The notes under the pieces are model-generated. The model was not told where the DNA came from. It was given only the letters and a program-made list of their open reading frames with translations, and searched no databases. Made by a program: the position numbers and the translations under genes. Of a DNA stretch of 64,000 bases, positions 7,953-17,591 are shown piece after piece. This stretch comes from Azotobacter vinelandii (GTDB taxonomy: Bacteria; Pseudomonadota; Gammaproteobacteria; Pseudomonadales; Pseudomonadaceae): assembly GCF_001571105.1 (NCBI RefSeq), contig NZ_BCTD01000016.1; one strand, written 5' to 3'. Within the stretch, counting starts at the first letter, position 1. Each line of letters opens with the position of its first letter.

Positions 7953-8837
7953 TCAGGAGGCAGGCGCCTCGCGCGCACCGTCGAGCAGCGCCATGAAGGC
8001 CCGCGCCGCGTTGGACAGGGTCCGCTCGGTGTGCAGGATGTAGCCGAGCTGGCGCGACAGGTGGATGCCGGGCAGCGTCAGGGATTTCACCTGATCGTCC
8101 AGCATGGTGCGTGGCAGCACGCTCCAGGCGATGCCGATGGACACCATCATCTTGATCGTCTCCAGATAGTTGGTGCTCATGGCGATGCCGGGCGCCAATC
8201 CCTCGCGTTCGAACAGGCGCCGGACGATGTGATGGGTGAAGGTATTGCCGCCGGGGAACACCGCCGGATGCCGGGCCACGTCGGCCAGGCTCACTTGGGC
8301 GTTGCGCGCCAGCGGGTGCTCGGGAGCGGCGACGAAATCCAGCGGATCGTCCCAGACCTTCACCGCCCGCACCGGCGGCGCCGTCTCCGGTGCCAGGGTG
8401 ATCACCGCCAGCTCGGCGCGGCCGTGCAGGATCTCCTCGTAGGCCACTTCCGAATCGAGGAAGCGGATGTCCAGCGCCACCTGCGGATAGGCGCGGGTGA
8501 AGGCGCGCAGCAGTGGCGGCAGTCGGTGCAGGCCGATGTGGTGGCTGGTCGCCAGAGTCAGCCGACCGCTGACATCGCCGTTGAGGTTGTTCAGTGCCCG
8601 CCGGGTGTCCTCCAGCACGCTGAGTATCCGGTAAGCTCGCGGCAGCAGCGCCCGGCCGGCCTCGGTCAGCCTCACCTCGCGGCCGAGGCGGTCGAACAGG
8701 CGCACCTGAAGCTGCTGCTCCAGTGCGGCGATACGCTTGCTCACCGCTGGCTGGGTCAGGTGCAGGCGTTCGCCGGCTTCGGAGAAGCTGCCGGTTTCGG
8801 CGACCGCGATGAAGGCATTGAGGCTGGCGAGATCCAT
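7953..8837 (-). CDS. LysR-family transcriptional regulator divergent from leuC
   Basis: The 294-residue LysR protein has an N-terminal winged helix (residues 1-60, LNAFIAVAETGSFSEAGERL and LTQPAVSKRIAALE) and a substrate-binding domain from about 90. It is divergent from leuC and shares a 172-base intergenic region containing a strong inverted repeat. In P. aeruginosa a LysR gene occupies the same position beside leuC. Control of leuCD is a reasonable inference from this arrangement; the effector is unknown. Confidence 0.88.
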   Translation of the reverse strand: MDLASLNAFIAVAETGSFSEAGERLHLTQPAVSKRIAALEQQLQVRLFDRLGREVRLTEAGRALLPRAYRILSVLEDTRRALNNLNGDVSGRLTLATSHHIGLHRLPPLLRAFTRAYPQVALDIRFLDSEVAYEEILHGRAELAVITLAPETAPPVRAVKVWDDPLDFVAAPEHPLARNAQVSLADVARHPAVFPGGNTFTHHIVRRLFEREGLAPGIAMSTNYLETIKMMVSIGIAWSVLPRTMLDDQVKSLTLPGIHLSRQLGYILHTERTLSNAARAFMALLDGAREAPAS

Positions 8838-8882
8838 CCGAGAGGTTTCCAGGTAGGAGAGGGTGGTTCGAGTGGGTGCCTT

Positions 8883-8903
8883 TGCATTCCTTATGGGAAT
8901 GCA
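8883..8903 (+). promoter_or_regulatory. Candidate LysR operator in the leuC intergenic region
   Basis: TGCATTCC (8883-8890) and GGAATGCA (8896-8903) form a perfect 8-base inverted repeat with a 5-base spacer, the palindromic shape expected for a LysR-type site. It lies between the divergent regulator and leuC. Confidence 0.6.
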
Positions 8904-9009
8904 GCGGATAAAAAATATGAATTTGAGTTATTCCCTGCAAGTCCCTAGCATCCCCCATCGCGCATGGGGGCGGTCGCCCCCGCAGAACAAAACTGATGAG
9001 GAAAGTCCG

Positions 9010-10434
9010 ATGGCCGGCAAAACGCTCTACGACAAACTCTGGGACATGCATGAGGTGAAGCGGCGCGACGATGGCTCGTCGCTGATCTACATCGATCGCC
9101 AGATTCTCCACGAAGTGACCTCGCCGCAGGCCTTCGAGGGGCTGCGCCTGGCCGGGCGCAAGCCGTGGCGCGTGGATGCCAACATCGCCACCCCGGACCA
9201 CAACGTGCCGACCACCCAGGATCGCCAGTCGGGGGTCGCCGCCATCGCCGACGAAACCTCGCGCATCCAGGTGCAGACCCTGGACGAGAACTGCGACGAG
9301 TTCGGCATCGTCGAGTTCAAGATGAACGACCCGCGCCAGGGCATCGTCCATGTGGTCGGCCCGGAGCAGGGCGCCACCCTGCCGGGCATGACCGTGGTCT
9401 GCGGCGACTCGCACACGTCCACCCATGGCGCCTTCGGCGCGCTGGCCCACGGCATCGGTACCTCCGAGGTGGAGCATGTGCTCGCCACCCAATGCCTGGT
9501 GGCCAAGAAGATGAAGAACATGCAGGTGCGCGTGGAGGGCGAACTACCCCTGGGCGTCAGCGCCAAGGACATAGTGCTCGCCGTGATCGGCCGGATCGGC
9601 ACCGCCGGCGGTACCGGCCACGCCCTGGAGTTCGCCGGCAGCGCCATCCGCGGCTTGTCCATGGAGGGCCGCATGACCCTCTGCAACATGGCCATCGAAG
9701 CCGGGGCCCGGGTCGGCATGGTGGCGGTGGACGAGAAGACCATCGACTACGTCAAGGGCCGCCCCTATGCACCGCAGGGCGCCGACTGGGACAAGGCGGT
9801 CGCCCAGTGGCGGGAACTGGTGTCCGATGCCGATGCCGGGTTCGACACCGTCGTCGAACTGAAGGCCGAAGAAATCAGGCCGCAGGTCACCTGGGGGACC
9901 TCGCCGGAGATGGTCCTGCCGGTCGACGAGCGCGTGCCGGACCCGGCTTCCGAGAGCGATCCGGTCAAGCGCGATTCCATCGTTCGCGCGCTGAAGTACA
10001 TGGGCCTCGCGGCCAATCAGCCGATCGGCGAGATCAAGGTCGACCGCGTGTTCATCGGTTCCTGCACCAACTCGCGGATCGAGGATCTGCGCGCCGCCGC
10101 CGAGGTGGCCAAGGGCCGCAAGGTCGCCGCGAGCGTCAAGCAGGCGCTGGTGGTGCCGGGCTCCGGGCTGGTCAAGGAGCAGGCGGAGAAGGAGGGGCTG
10201 GACAGGATCTTCATCGAGGCCGGTTTCGAGTGGCGCGAGCCGGGTTGCTCCATGTGCCTGGCGATGAACCCGGACCGCCTGGAGAGCGGCGAGCACTGCG
10301 CCTCCACGTCCAACCGCAACTTCGAGGGCCGTCAGGGCGCCGGCGGGCGTACCCACCTGGTCAGTCCGGCCATGGCCGCCGCCGCCGCGGTCGCCGGCCG
10401 TTTCGTCGATGTACGCCAATTGCTCCAGGCCTGA
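9010..10434 (+). CDS. leuC: 3-isopropylmalate dehydratase large subunit
   Basis: The 474-residue aconitase-family subunit isomerises 2- to 3-isopropylmalate in leucine synthesis together with LeuD. The [4Fe-4S] cluster cysteines appear in FIGSCTNSRIEDL and in EPGCSMCLAMNPD; DSHTSTHGAFG is another family motif. The start MAGKTLYDKLWDMH at 9010, preceded by GAGGAAAG, is the conserved one. leuD follows after 11 bases. Confidence 0.97.
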   Translation: MAGKTLYDKLWDMHEVKRRDDGSSLIYIDRQILHEVTSPQAFEGLRLAGRKPWRVDANIATPDHNVPTTQDRQSGVAAIADETSRIQVQTLDENCDEFGIVEFKMNDPRQGIVHVVGPEQGATLPGMTVVCGDSHTSTHGAFGALAHGIGTSEVEHVLATQCLVAKKMKNMQVRVEGELPLGVSAKDIVLAVIGRIGTAGGTGHALEFAGSAIRGLSMEGRMTLCNMAIEAGARVGMVAVDEKTIDYVKGRPYAPQGADWDKAVAQWRELVSDADAGFDTVVELKAEEIRPQVTWGTSPEMVLPVDERVPDPASESDPVKRDSIVRALKYMGLAANQPIGEIKVDRVFIGSCTNSRIEDLRAAAEVAKGRKVAASVKQALVVPGSGLVKEQAEKEGLDRIFIEAGFEWREPGCSMCLAMNPDRLESGEHCASTSNRNFEGRQGAGGRTHLVSPAMAAAAAVAGRFVDVRQLLQA

Positions 10435-10445
10435 GGAGACAACGG

Positions 10446-11093
10446 ATGAAAGCCTTTACCCAGCACACCGGTCTGGTCGCTCCCCTCGATCGCGCCAATG
10501 TCGATACCGATCAGATCATTCCCAAGCAGTTCCTCAAATCGATCAAGCGCACCGGCTTCGGTCCCAATCTGTTCGACGAGTGGCGTTATCTGGACGTCGG
10601 CCAGCCGGGCCAGGACTGCTCGGCGCGTCCGCTGAACACCGGGTTCGTGCTGAACCTGCCGCGCTACCAGGGCGCCAGCGTACTGCTGGCCCGCGAGAAC
10701 TTCGGCTGCGGCTCGAGCCGCGAGCACGCACCTTGGGCGCTGGATGAGTACGGTTTCCGCACGGTCATCGCGCCGAGCTTCGCCGACATCTTCTTCAACA
10801 ACAGCTTCAAGAACGGCCTCCTGCCGATCATCCTGCCGGAAGCCGAGGTGGACGAACTGTTCAGGCAGTGCGAATCGACCGAGGGCTACCGACTGACCGT
10901 CGACCTGGCCGCGCAGACCGTGACCCGCCCGGACGGCAAGGCGCTGTCCTTCGAGATCGATCCGTTCCGCAAGCATTGCCTGCTCAACGGCCTGGACGAC
11001 ATCGGCCTGACCCTGCGGGATGCCGACGCCATCCGCGTGTTCGAGGAAAAGCACCGGCAGGCCAGCCCCTGGCTGTTCGGCGCGATCAAGTAA
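10446..11093 (+). CDS. leuD: 3-isopropylmalate dehydratase small subunit
   Basis: The 215-residue swivel-domain partner of LeuC has the family motifs NVDTDQIIPKQFL, NFGCGSSREHAPW and FADIFFNNSFKNGLLP. It follows leuC with an 11-base gap and a GAGGAGA ribosome site. The methyltransferase gene that lies between leuD and leuB in P. aeruginosa is absent here; a repeat element occupies the gap. Confidence 0.97.
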   Translation: MKAFTQHTGLVAPLDRANVDTDQIIPKQFLKSIKRTGFGPNLFDEWRYLDVGQPGQDCSARPLNTGFVLNLPRYQGASVLLARENFGCGSSREHAPWALDEYGFRTVIAPSFADIFFNNSFKNGLLPIILPEAEVDELFRQCESTEGYRLTVDLAAQTVTRPDGKALSFEIDPFRKHCLLNGLDDIGLTLRDADAIRVFEEKHRQASPWLFGAIK

Positions 11094-11099
11094 GCGGGA

Positions 11100-11174
11100 G
11101 TAGGGTGGAAAACCGCGCAGCGTTTTCCACCATGGTTTCCGGTGGATAAGGCCATGGGCCGTTATCCACCCTAC
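11100..11174. repeat. REP-like palindromic element between leuD and leuB
   Basis: The element is bounded by GTAGGGTGG at 11100 and CCACCCTAC ending at 11174. Inside are two adjacent hairpins: GGTGGAAAAC / GTTTTCCACC (11104-11131) and GGTGGATAA / TTATCCACC (about 11141-11170). This twin-hairpin layout is typical of repetitive extragenic palindromes of pseudomonads. It sits between two co-directional leu genes and could affect mRNA stability or termination. Confidence 0.75.
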
Positions 11175-11191
11175 GGTATAGAGGAAACGCA

Positions 11192-12274
11192 ATGAGCAAG
11201 CAGATTCTGGTTCTTCCGGGCGACGGCATCGGCCCGGAAATCATGGCCGAGGCGGTCAAGGTCCTGCAGTTGGCCAACGAGAAGTACCAACTGGGCTTCG
11301 TACTGGGCTACGACGAACTGGGCGGGGCGGCCGTCGACAAGTACGGCGTGCCGCTGGCCGACGAGACCCTGGAGCGCGCGCGCGCCGCCGATGCCATCCT
11401 GCTCGGCGCCGTCGGCGGTCCGAAATGGGACGCCATCGACCCGGCCATCCGCCCGGAGCGCGGCCTGCTGAAAATCCGTTCGCAACTGGGCCTGTTCGGC
11501 AACCTGCGCCCGGCGCTGCTCTATCCGCAACTGGCCGAGGCCTCCACCCTCAGGCCCGAAGTGGTCGCCGGCCTGGACATCCTCATCGTCCGCGAACTGA
11601 CCGGCGGCATCTACTTCGGCGCCCCGCGCGAGAGCCGGTTGCTTGCGAACGGCGAGCGCATGGCCTACGACACCCTGCCGTACAGCGAAAGCGAGATCCG
11701 CCGCATCGCCAAGGTCGGTTTCGACATGGCGCGCGTGCGCGGCAAGAAGCTGTGCTCGGTGGACAAGGCCAACGTACTGGCCTCCAGCCAACTGTGGCGT
11801 GCGGTGGTCGAGGAGGTCGCCAAGGACTATCCGGACGTCGTGCTGTCGCACATGTACGTCGACAACGCGGCCATGCAACTGGTGCGTGCGCCCAAGCAAT
11901 TCGACGTGATCGTCACCGACAACATGTTCGGCGACATCCTGTCGGACGAGGCTTCCATGCTCACCGGCTCGATCGGCATGCTGCCGTCGGCTTCGCTGGA
12001 CGCCGACAACAAGGGCATGTACGAGCCGTGCCACGGCAGCGCGCCGGACATCGCCGGCAAGGGTATCGCCAATCCGCTGGCCACCATCCTCTCGGTATCG
12101 ATGATGCTGCGTTACAGCTTCGGCCAGGTCGAGGCGGCCAACGCCATCGAGCAGGCGGTCAGCAAGGTGCTGGACCAGGGGCTGCGCACCGGCGACATCT
12201 GGTCGGAGGGCTGCCGGAAGGTCGGCACGGCCGAGATGGGCGATGCGGTAGTCGCAGCGCTTGCCACGTTGTAA
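11192..12274 (+). CDS. leuB: 3-isopropylmalate dehydrogenase
   Basis: The 360-residue NAD-dependent enzyme oxidatively decarboxylates 3-isopropylmalate to 2-oxoisocaproate. It starts MSKQILVLPGDGIGPEIM and carries LTGGIYFG, the YSESEI segment, VDKANVL and TDNMFGDILSDEASMLTGSIGMLPS, all characteristic of the decarboxylating dehydrogenase family. A GAGGAAA ribosome site precedes it. It follows the palindromic element downstream of leuD and is 50 bases before asd. Confidence 0.97.
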   Translation: MSKQILVLPGDGIGPEIMAEAVKVLQLANEKYQLGFVLGYDELGGAAVDKYGVPLADETLERARAADAILLGAVGGPKWDAIDPAIRPERGLLKIRSQLGLFGNLRPALLYPQLAEASTLRPEVVAGLDILIVRELTGGIYFGAPRESRLLANGERMAYDTLPYSESEIRRIAKVGFDMARVRGKKLCSVDKANVLASSQLWRAVVEEVAKDYPDVVLSHMYVDNAAMQLVRAPKQFDVIVTDNMFGDILSDEASMLTGSIGMLPSASLDADNKGMYEPCHGSAPDIAGKGIANPLATILSVSMMLRYSFGQVEAANAIEQAVSKVLDQGLRTGDIWSEGCRKVGTAEMGDAVVAALATL

Positions 12275-12324
12275 GCTTCCGGTTCGCCTTTAATGCGGGC
12301 CATTTCCATACAGGTGCAGTTGCA

Positions 12325-13437
12325 ATGAAACGTGTAGGTCTGATCGGTTGGCGCGGCATGGTCGGTTCCGTGCTCATGCAGCGAATGCTGGAAGAGCGGG
12401 ACTTCGACCTGATCGAGCCGGTGTTCTTCACCACCTCCAGCGTGGGCGGCCAGGGGCCGGCGATCGGCAAGGAAACCGTGCCGCTGAAGGATGCCTACAG
12501 CATCGAGGAGCTGAAGAGCCTCGACGCGATCATCACCTGCCAGGGCGGCGACTACACCAGCGAAGTCTTCCCCAAACTGCGCGAGGCCGGCTGGCAGGGC
12601 TACTGGATCGATGCGGCCTCCAGCCTGCGCATGGCCGACGATGCGGTCATAGTCCTGGACCCGGTCAACCGCCGGGTGATCGACCAGTCCCTGGACGCCG
12701 GGGTCAAGAACTACATCGGCGGCAACTGCACCGTCAGCCTGATGCTCATGGCCCTGGGTGGCCTCTACGAGGCCGGCCTGGTCGACTGGATGAGCGCCAT
12801 GACCTATCAGGCCGCTTCCGGCGCCGGCGCGCAGAATATGCGCGAACTGATCCGTCAGATGGGCACGATCAATGCAGCGGTGGCCGCCGAACTGGCCGAT
12901 CCGGCCAGCGCCATTCTCGAGATCGACCGCAAGGTCGCCGAAACTCAGCGCAGCGCCGAGTTCCCGGTGGATCATTTCGGCGTACCGCTGGCTGGCAGCC
13001 TGATCCCCTACATCGACAAGGAGCTGCCCAACGGCCAGAGCCGCGAGGAGTGGAAAGGGCAGGCCGAGACCAACAAGATCCTCGGTCGCATCAAGAACCC
13101 GATCCCGGTCGACGGCATCTGCGTGCGTGTCGGTGCCATGCGCTGCCATAGCCAGGCTCTGACCATCAAGCTGAACAAGGATGTGCCGATCGCCGACATC
13201 GAGGGGCTGATCAGCCAGCACAACCCCTGGGTGAAGCTGGTGCCGAACCACCGCGAGGCCAGCATGCAGGAGCTGAGCCCGGCGGCGATCACCGGCACCC
13301 TGACGGTCCCGGTCGGACGTCTGCGCAAGCTCAACATGGGCTCGCAGTACCTCGGCGCCTTCACCGTCGGCGATCAGTTGCTGTGGGGGGCGGCCGAGCC
13401 GCTGCGGCGCATGCTGCGTATCCTGCTGGAGCGTTGA
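12325..13437 (+). CDS. asd: Aspartate-semialdehyde dehydrogenase
   Basis: The 370-residue NADPH-dependent enzyme converts aspartyl phosphate to aspartate semialdehyde for lysine, threonine, methionine and diaminopimelate synthesis. It starts MKRVGLIGWRGMVGSVLM; the catalytic Cys is in IGGNCTVSLM and the substrate-binding region is in RVGAMRCHSQ. It is the Gram-negative Asd type. A strong hairpin follows the stop. Confidence 0.97.
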   Translation: MKRVGLIGWRGMVGSVLMQRMLEERDFDLIEPVFFTTSSVGGQGPAIGKETVPLKDAYSIEELKSLDAIITCQGGDYTSEVFPKLREAGWQGYWIDAASSLRMADDAVIVLDPVNRRVIDQSLDAGVKNYIGGNCTVSLMLMALGGLYEAGLVDWMSAMTYQAASGAGAQNMRELIRQMGTINAAVAAELADPASAILEIDRKVAETQRSAEFPVDHFGVPLAGSLIPYIDKELPNGQSREEWKGQAETNKILGRIKNPIPVDGICVRVGAMRCHSQALTIKLNKDVPIADIEGLISQHNPWVKLVPNHREASMQELSPAAITGTLTVPVGRLRKLNMGSQYLGAFTVGDQLLWGAAEPLRRMLRILLER

Positions 13438-13462
13438 CAGCCTTCCTGTCTTCACGACGGAC

Positions 13463-13495
13463 GCAGAGCGCCGCGGCACTACCGCGGCGCTCTGC
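13463..13495 (+). terminator. Strong hairpin downstream of asd
   Basis: A perfect 14-base stem (arms GCAGAGCGCCGCGG and CCGCGGCGCTCTGC) with the loop CACTA lies 25 bases after the asd stop. There is no T-run, so it may be a weak terminator or an mRNA 3'-end stabiliser. Confidence 0.55.
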
Positions 13496-13594
13496 ATTAT
13501 GGCGCCCCGATTGCCTTGCCACGGGCCGTCATCCGCCTGTTTTCCTTCCCGACCCACTCCCGGGCGTGCTTTCGTTTCAGGAGACTCCTCACTC

Positions 13595-14605
13595 ATGAGT
13601 CCAGCCATCGATATAGCCATAGTGGGTGCCACCGGTACCGTGGGTGCAGCGATCGTCGAGATACTCGAAGAGCGCGATTTCCCGGTCGGCCAGTTGCACC
13701 TGCTGGCCAGTCCGGCCTCCGCAGGCAAGTCGGTGTCCTTCAAGGGGCGCAACCTGCGGGTCAAGAGCATCGAGGCGTTCGATTTCGCTCAGGTGCGCCT
13801 GGTCTTCTTCGCCGCCGGCCAGGCCGTGACCCGGCAATATGCCTCGCAGGCCCGGGCCGCCGGCTGCATGCTGGTCGACCTGAGCGGCGCTCTGCCGCTG
13901 CAACAGGCGCCGCGGGTGGTGGCGGAGGTCAATCCTCAGGTGCTGGAGAAACTCGAGGCTCCCTGCCAGGTGACCAGTCCCGCCTCCCAGGTGGTCGCCC
14001 TGGCCCTGGCGCTGGCTCCGTTGCGTCCACTCGTGCGGTGGCGGCATCTGGGGGTGACGGCTTGTCTGCCGGTGTCCAGCCTGGGCCGTGAAGGGGTGGC
14101 GGAATTGGCCAGGCAGACGACCGAATTGCTCAACGGGCGTCCGCCCGAGCCCCGCTTCTTCGATCGGCAGATCGCCTTCAATCTGCTGGGACGGGTCGGG
14201 GAGAGCGACACGGCGGGACACACCGGACTGGAAAGACGTCTGGTCGAGGAGTCGAGGCAGGTCCTGGACGCTCCCGAATTGAAGATTTCCGTTACCTGCC
14301 TGATGGCCCCGGTATTCTTCGGCGACAGCCTGAGTCTTGCCGTTCAGGCGTCGCAGGCGATCGATCCATCGGCCGTGCGGGCTGCCCTGGAGCGGGCGCC
14401 GGGTCTTGAACTGATCGAGCCGGATGATTGTCCGACGGTGATCGGCGACGCAGTCGGGCAGGATGTGGCTTACGTCGGTCGAGTACGCACTGGCGTGGAC
14501 GATGCGTGCGAGCTCGATTTGTGGATTGCGTCAGATAACGTGCGGAAAGGTTCCGCACTCAATGCCGTGCAACTGGCCGAGTTATTGATAAAACAGGGTC
14601 GCTAA
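13595..14605 (+). CDS. Aspartate-semialdehyde dehydrogenase-like protein (Usg type), catalytic Cys missing
   Basis: The 336-residue paralogue of Asd has the Rossmann start IAIVGATGTVGAAIVEIL and the dimerisation fold, but where Asd has the catalytic Cys this protein reads TSPASQVVA, without Cys. It corresponds to PA3116 of P. aeruginosa and usg of E. coli, which lie in the same neighbourhood beside truA and whose function is unknown. A role as dehydrogenase is therefore unlikely. The ATG at 13595 follows a CAGGAGA ribosome site. Confidence 0.88.
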   Translation: MSPAIDIAIVGATGTVGAAIVEILEERDFPVGQLHLLASPASAGKSVSFKGRNLRVKSIEAFDFAQVRLVFFAAGQAVTRQYASQARAAGCMLVDLSGALPLQQAPRVVAEVNPQVLEKLEAPCQVTSPASQVVALALALAPLRPLVRWRHLGVTACLPVSSLGREGVAELARQTTELLNGRPPEPRFFDRQIAFNLLGRVGESDTAGHTGLERRLVEESRQVLDAPELKISVTCLMAPVFFGDSLSLAVQASQAIDPSAVRAALERAPGLELIEPDDCPTVIGDAVGQDVAYVGRVRTGVDDACELDLWIASDNVRKGSALNAVQLAELLIKQGR

Positions 14606-14747
14606 AAGATACTGGCCGGAATTCAAAGACCTATGACTGCGTGGCTCGACCGGGGGCGGCTGGCGTGCCGCCGGGGGCGACCAGAGTGTGCGGGTATCAA
14701 GTTTCAGATTTCTTTCTCCGCTCGAGAAATCACTCAAGGGATGCGTT

Positions 14748-17588
14748 ATGGTTCGGGTTCGCAAACTGGCACTGGCAATCGCGGCGGCCTCGGTGCTGTC
14801 TTCGGGCATGGCCCATGCACTGGGCCTTGGAGAGGTGACCCTGCGTTCCGCGCTGAATCAGCCTCTGGTTGCTGAAATCGAACTGCTGGAGGCGCGCGAT
14901 GTCGGCGCGGAAGAAATCGCCCCGGCCCTTGCTTCTCCCGATGCGTTCGATAAGGCGGGCGTCGATCGACAGCACTTTCTGAACGACCTGAAATTCACGC
15001 CAATAATCGGACCCAACGGCAAGCGTGTCATTCGGGTGACCTCCACCAAGCCGGTGCGCGAGCCTTATCTGAATTTCCTAGTGGAAGTGCTTTGGCCCAA
15101 TGGCCGGTTGTTGCGCGAATATACGCTGCTGCTCGATCCGCCGCTGTATTCGTCGCAGACGGCCATGTCCGCCGCGCAGAAAACCTTGCCCGAACAGCGC
15201 TCCGGTGCCGTCCCGCGTGCTCCGGCGGCTGCCGCGGCGTCCCGGCCGAACGCTTCGCGTCAGGAGGCCACCGGCGCGGCAGTCAGGAAATACAGGACCG
15301 TCGCCAACGACACCTTGTGGAAGGTCGCCGAGCGCGTGAGGACCTCGGGCACCATCCATCAGACCATGCTGGCGATCCAGGATCTGAATCCGCAGGCCTT
15401 TCTCGATGGCAACATCAATCGTCTGGCGAGGGGGCAGGTTTTGCGCCTGCCCGACGAGACGCAGATCCGCCGCCGCTCGGCAAGCGAGGCGCTGGCCGAG
15501 GTCGCCGCGCAGAACGCGGCTTGGCGCGAGCATCGTGCCCGCCCGGCCGTCGCTTCCGCCCGGCAGTTGGATGCGACCCATCGTACCGAGGCCGGCGCCG
15601 CGCCGGCGCGCGTGGAGACCGGCGATAGCCTGCGCCTGGTCGCCGCCGACGGCGGCAAGGCGACTGCCGGTAGCGACCAGGGAGCGGATGGCAAGGCGGC
15701 TGCCGACAAGCTGGCAGTGGCCAAGGAAAATCTCGATGCGACCCAGCGCGAGAATGCCGAGCTGAAGAGCCGCATGAATGACCTGCAGAGCCAGTTGGAC
15801 AAGTTGCAGCGCCTGATCGCTCTCAAGGACGAGCAACTGGCCAGGCTGCAGGCGAACCTGGCGCAATCGGACGAGGCTGGTGGAGGCGCTTCCGCCGATC
15901 TGGCCGCCGGCAATCCGGTGCAGGCGCAATCCGCTGTCGTCGACGCACCGGCAGCCGGCCAAGCGGAGTCCGCGAGCGACGTTCCCGCGCGGATGGCGGT
16001 TGCATCCTCCGACGTAGAGGCATCTGCGCCCGCTGCACCGCCAGCCGTCGTCCCTGAGCAGTCCGAAGCCGTCTCCGCCGTTCCTGTCCCACCCTCCGCT
16101 GTCGTCGCGCCTTCCGTGCCGCCAGTGGCCGAACCGGCCGCCGATACCCCGCAGCAGCCCGCACCGACCGAGCCGGCGGCTCCCCGGCCGCCGCAGTCGA
16201 CTGTCGCGTCGGGGCCGACCGCTCTGGTCGACTCCATCCTGAGCAATCCGCTGCTGCTTCCGTCACTGGGCGGCGGTGCCGCCGCCGCGCTGCTGTTGGG
16301 CTTGCTGGTAGCCCGTCGACGTGCGGCGAAGAAGACCGACTTCCAGGATGAAGATGACGAGGGTGGCATGACTGATACTCGGCTGGATGCCGGCTTGTCG
16401 CGGCTGCCCGTCGAGCCCACCCTGTTGAACGGGTTCTCCGGGGCAGGGCCGAAGCGGGATGCAGTGAGTGAAGCCGAAGAGCATATTGCCTGCGGCCGCT
16501 TCAAGGAGGCTGCCGAGTCGCTGGAAGCTGCCTGCGCCGCCGAGCCAGGGCGCAGCGAGCTGCGCCTGAAGCTGATGGAGGTTCGTGCCGAGCTTGGCGA
16601 TCGTGAGGGTTTCGCCCGTCAGGAGCGGGCGCTGCGCGAAACCGCTGGCGCCCAGTCACAGGTCGATCACCTGAAGATGAAGTATCCGGCCATGGCCGGT
16701 TTCGCCACCATCGCTCTGGCAGGTTCCGCCCTGGCAAGCGGACCGGAGTCGTCCGAAGGGGCGCAGGAGCGGCCTTCGCTGGCGGAAGAGTCCGAGCCGC
16801 CCCAACTTCTTGCAGCCGATATCGGCCTGAGGTTGGATGATCTGGAGGCCGAGCTGGAAAGGGATCTTCAGCATTCCGCCCAGGACGATGCTACATCGAC
16901 TCCGGGCGACCTGACGCAGGACGAAGCGCCGCGGTTGGCGTCGCCTGTGGAGGAGCCTTTGATCGAGGATTTCTCCTTCGACCTGGACCTTCCCGATGAG
17001 GCCATCGATTTCGAATTGGACGAAGATCCGGAGGGTATCTCCTTGGCTCCCCTACCGCTGACCGGACCAGCAACCGGGGACAAGGCATTCCCCGCGCTCG
17101 ACCCGGGCGCCCCCGAGCTTCCCGTCGCTGCATTGGACGAGACGCTTTCCCCGGAGGAGGCGTTTCTTCTCGAGGAGGGGCTGTTCGACGGCTTCGAGCT
17201 GCCCGTAGACGACGATTTTTCCATCGCCCCCACTCCGGAGGCTTCGGGATTCGAGCTGCCATCAAGCGATGGTGCATCGGAGGGCCAGGGGGTGTCGGGC
17301 CTCGTGGCCCAACTGGATGAGCTGGATGTCGAGCTCAAGCGACTGGCCGCCGGGCTGGGCGAGGGCGATACGCAGCCGGCGGCTCGTTCGCAAGGTGATC
17401 CGGTGGAGAGCGAGGACTTCGATTTCCTGGCCGATGCGGACGAAACCGCCACCAAGCTGGATCTGGCTCGCGCCTATATCGACATGGGCGATACCGAAGG
17501 CGCCCGCGATATCCTTGAGGAAGTATTGAACGAAGGGAATGAAGTTCAGCGGCAGGAAGCGCGTGAAATGTCCTCCCGCCTGACCTGA
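14748..17588 (+). CDS. fimV: FimV, peptidoglycan-binding polar hub protein
   Basis: The 946-residue protein has a signal peptide ending near AHA (residues 22-24), the FimV N-terminal domain (25-130), a LysM peptidoglycan-binding module (about 180-235, starting YRTVANDTLWK), a coiled coil (about 318-375), a Pro/Ala-rich stretch, one membrane helix (about 505-525, GGGAAAALLLGLLVARRR), a long acidic cytoplasmic region and the conserved C-terminal FimV motif (KLDLARAYIDMGD...AREMSSRL). In Pseudomonas it organises the pole for type IV pili, PilQ assembly and cAMP signalling. The downstream gap to truA is 3 bases. Confidence 0.95.
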   Translation: MVRVRKLALAIAAASVLSSGMAHALGLGEVTLRSALNQPLVAEIELLEARDVGAEEIAPALASPDAFDKAGVDRQHFLNDLKFTPIIGPNGKRVIRVTSTKPVREPYLNFLVEVLWPNGRLLREYTLLLDPPLYSSQTAMSAAQKTLPEQRSGAVPRAPAAAAASRPNASRQEATGAAVRKYRTVANDTLWKVAERVRTSGTIHQTMLAIQDLNPQAFLDGNINRLARGQVLRLPDETQIRRRSASEALAEVAAQNAAWREHRARPAVASARQLDATHRTEAGAAPARVETGDSLRLVAADGGKATAGSDQGADGKAAADKLAVAKENLDATQRENAELKSRMNDLQSQLDKLQRLIALKDEQLARLQANLAQSDEAGGGASADLAAGNPVQAQSAVVDAPAAGQAESASDVPARMAVASSDVEASAPAAPPAVVPEQSEAVSAVPVPPSAVVAPSVPPVAEPAADTPQQPAPTEPAAPRPPQSTVASGPTALVDSILSNPLLLPSLGGGAAAALLLGLLVARRRAAKKTDFQDEDDEGGMTDTRLDAGLSRLPVEPTLLNGFSGAGPKRDAVSEAEEHIACGRFKEAAESLEAACAAEPGRSELRLKLMEVRAELGDREGFARQERALRETAGAQSQVDHLKMKYPAMAGFATIALAGSALASGPESSEGAQERPSLAEESEPPQLLAADIGLRLDDLEAELERDLQHSAQDDATSTPGDLTQDEAPRLASPVEEPLIEDFSFDLDLPDEAIDFELDEDPEGISLAPLPLTGPATGDKAFPALDPGAPELPVAALDETLSPEEAFLLEEGLFDGFELPVDDDFSIAPTPEASGFELPSSDGASEGQGVSGLVAQLDELDVELKRLAAGLGEGDTQPAARSQGDPVESEDFDFLADADETATKLDLARAYIDMGDTEGARDILEEVLNEGNEVQRQEAREMSSRLT

Positions 17589-17591
17589 TCG

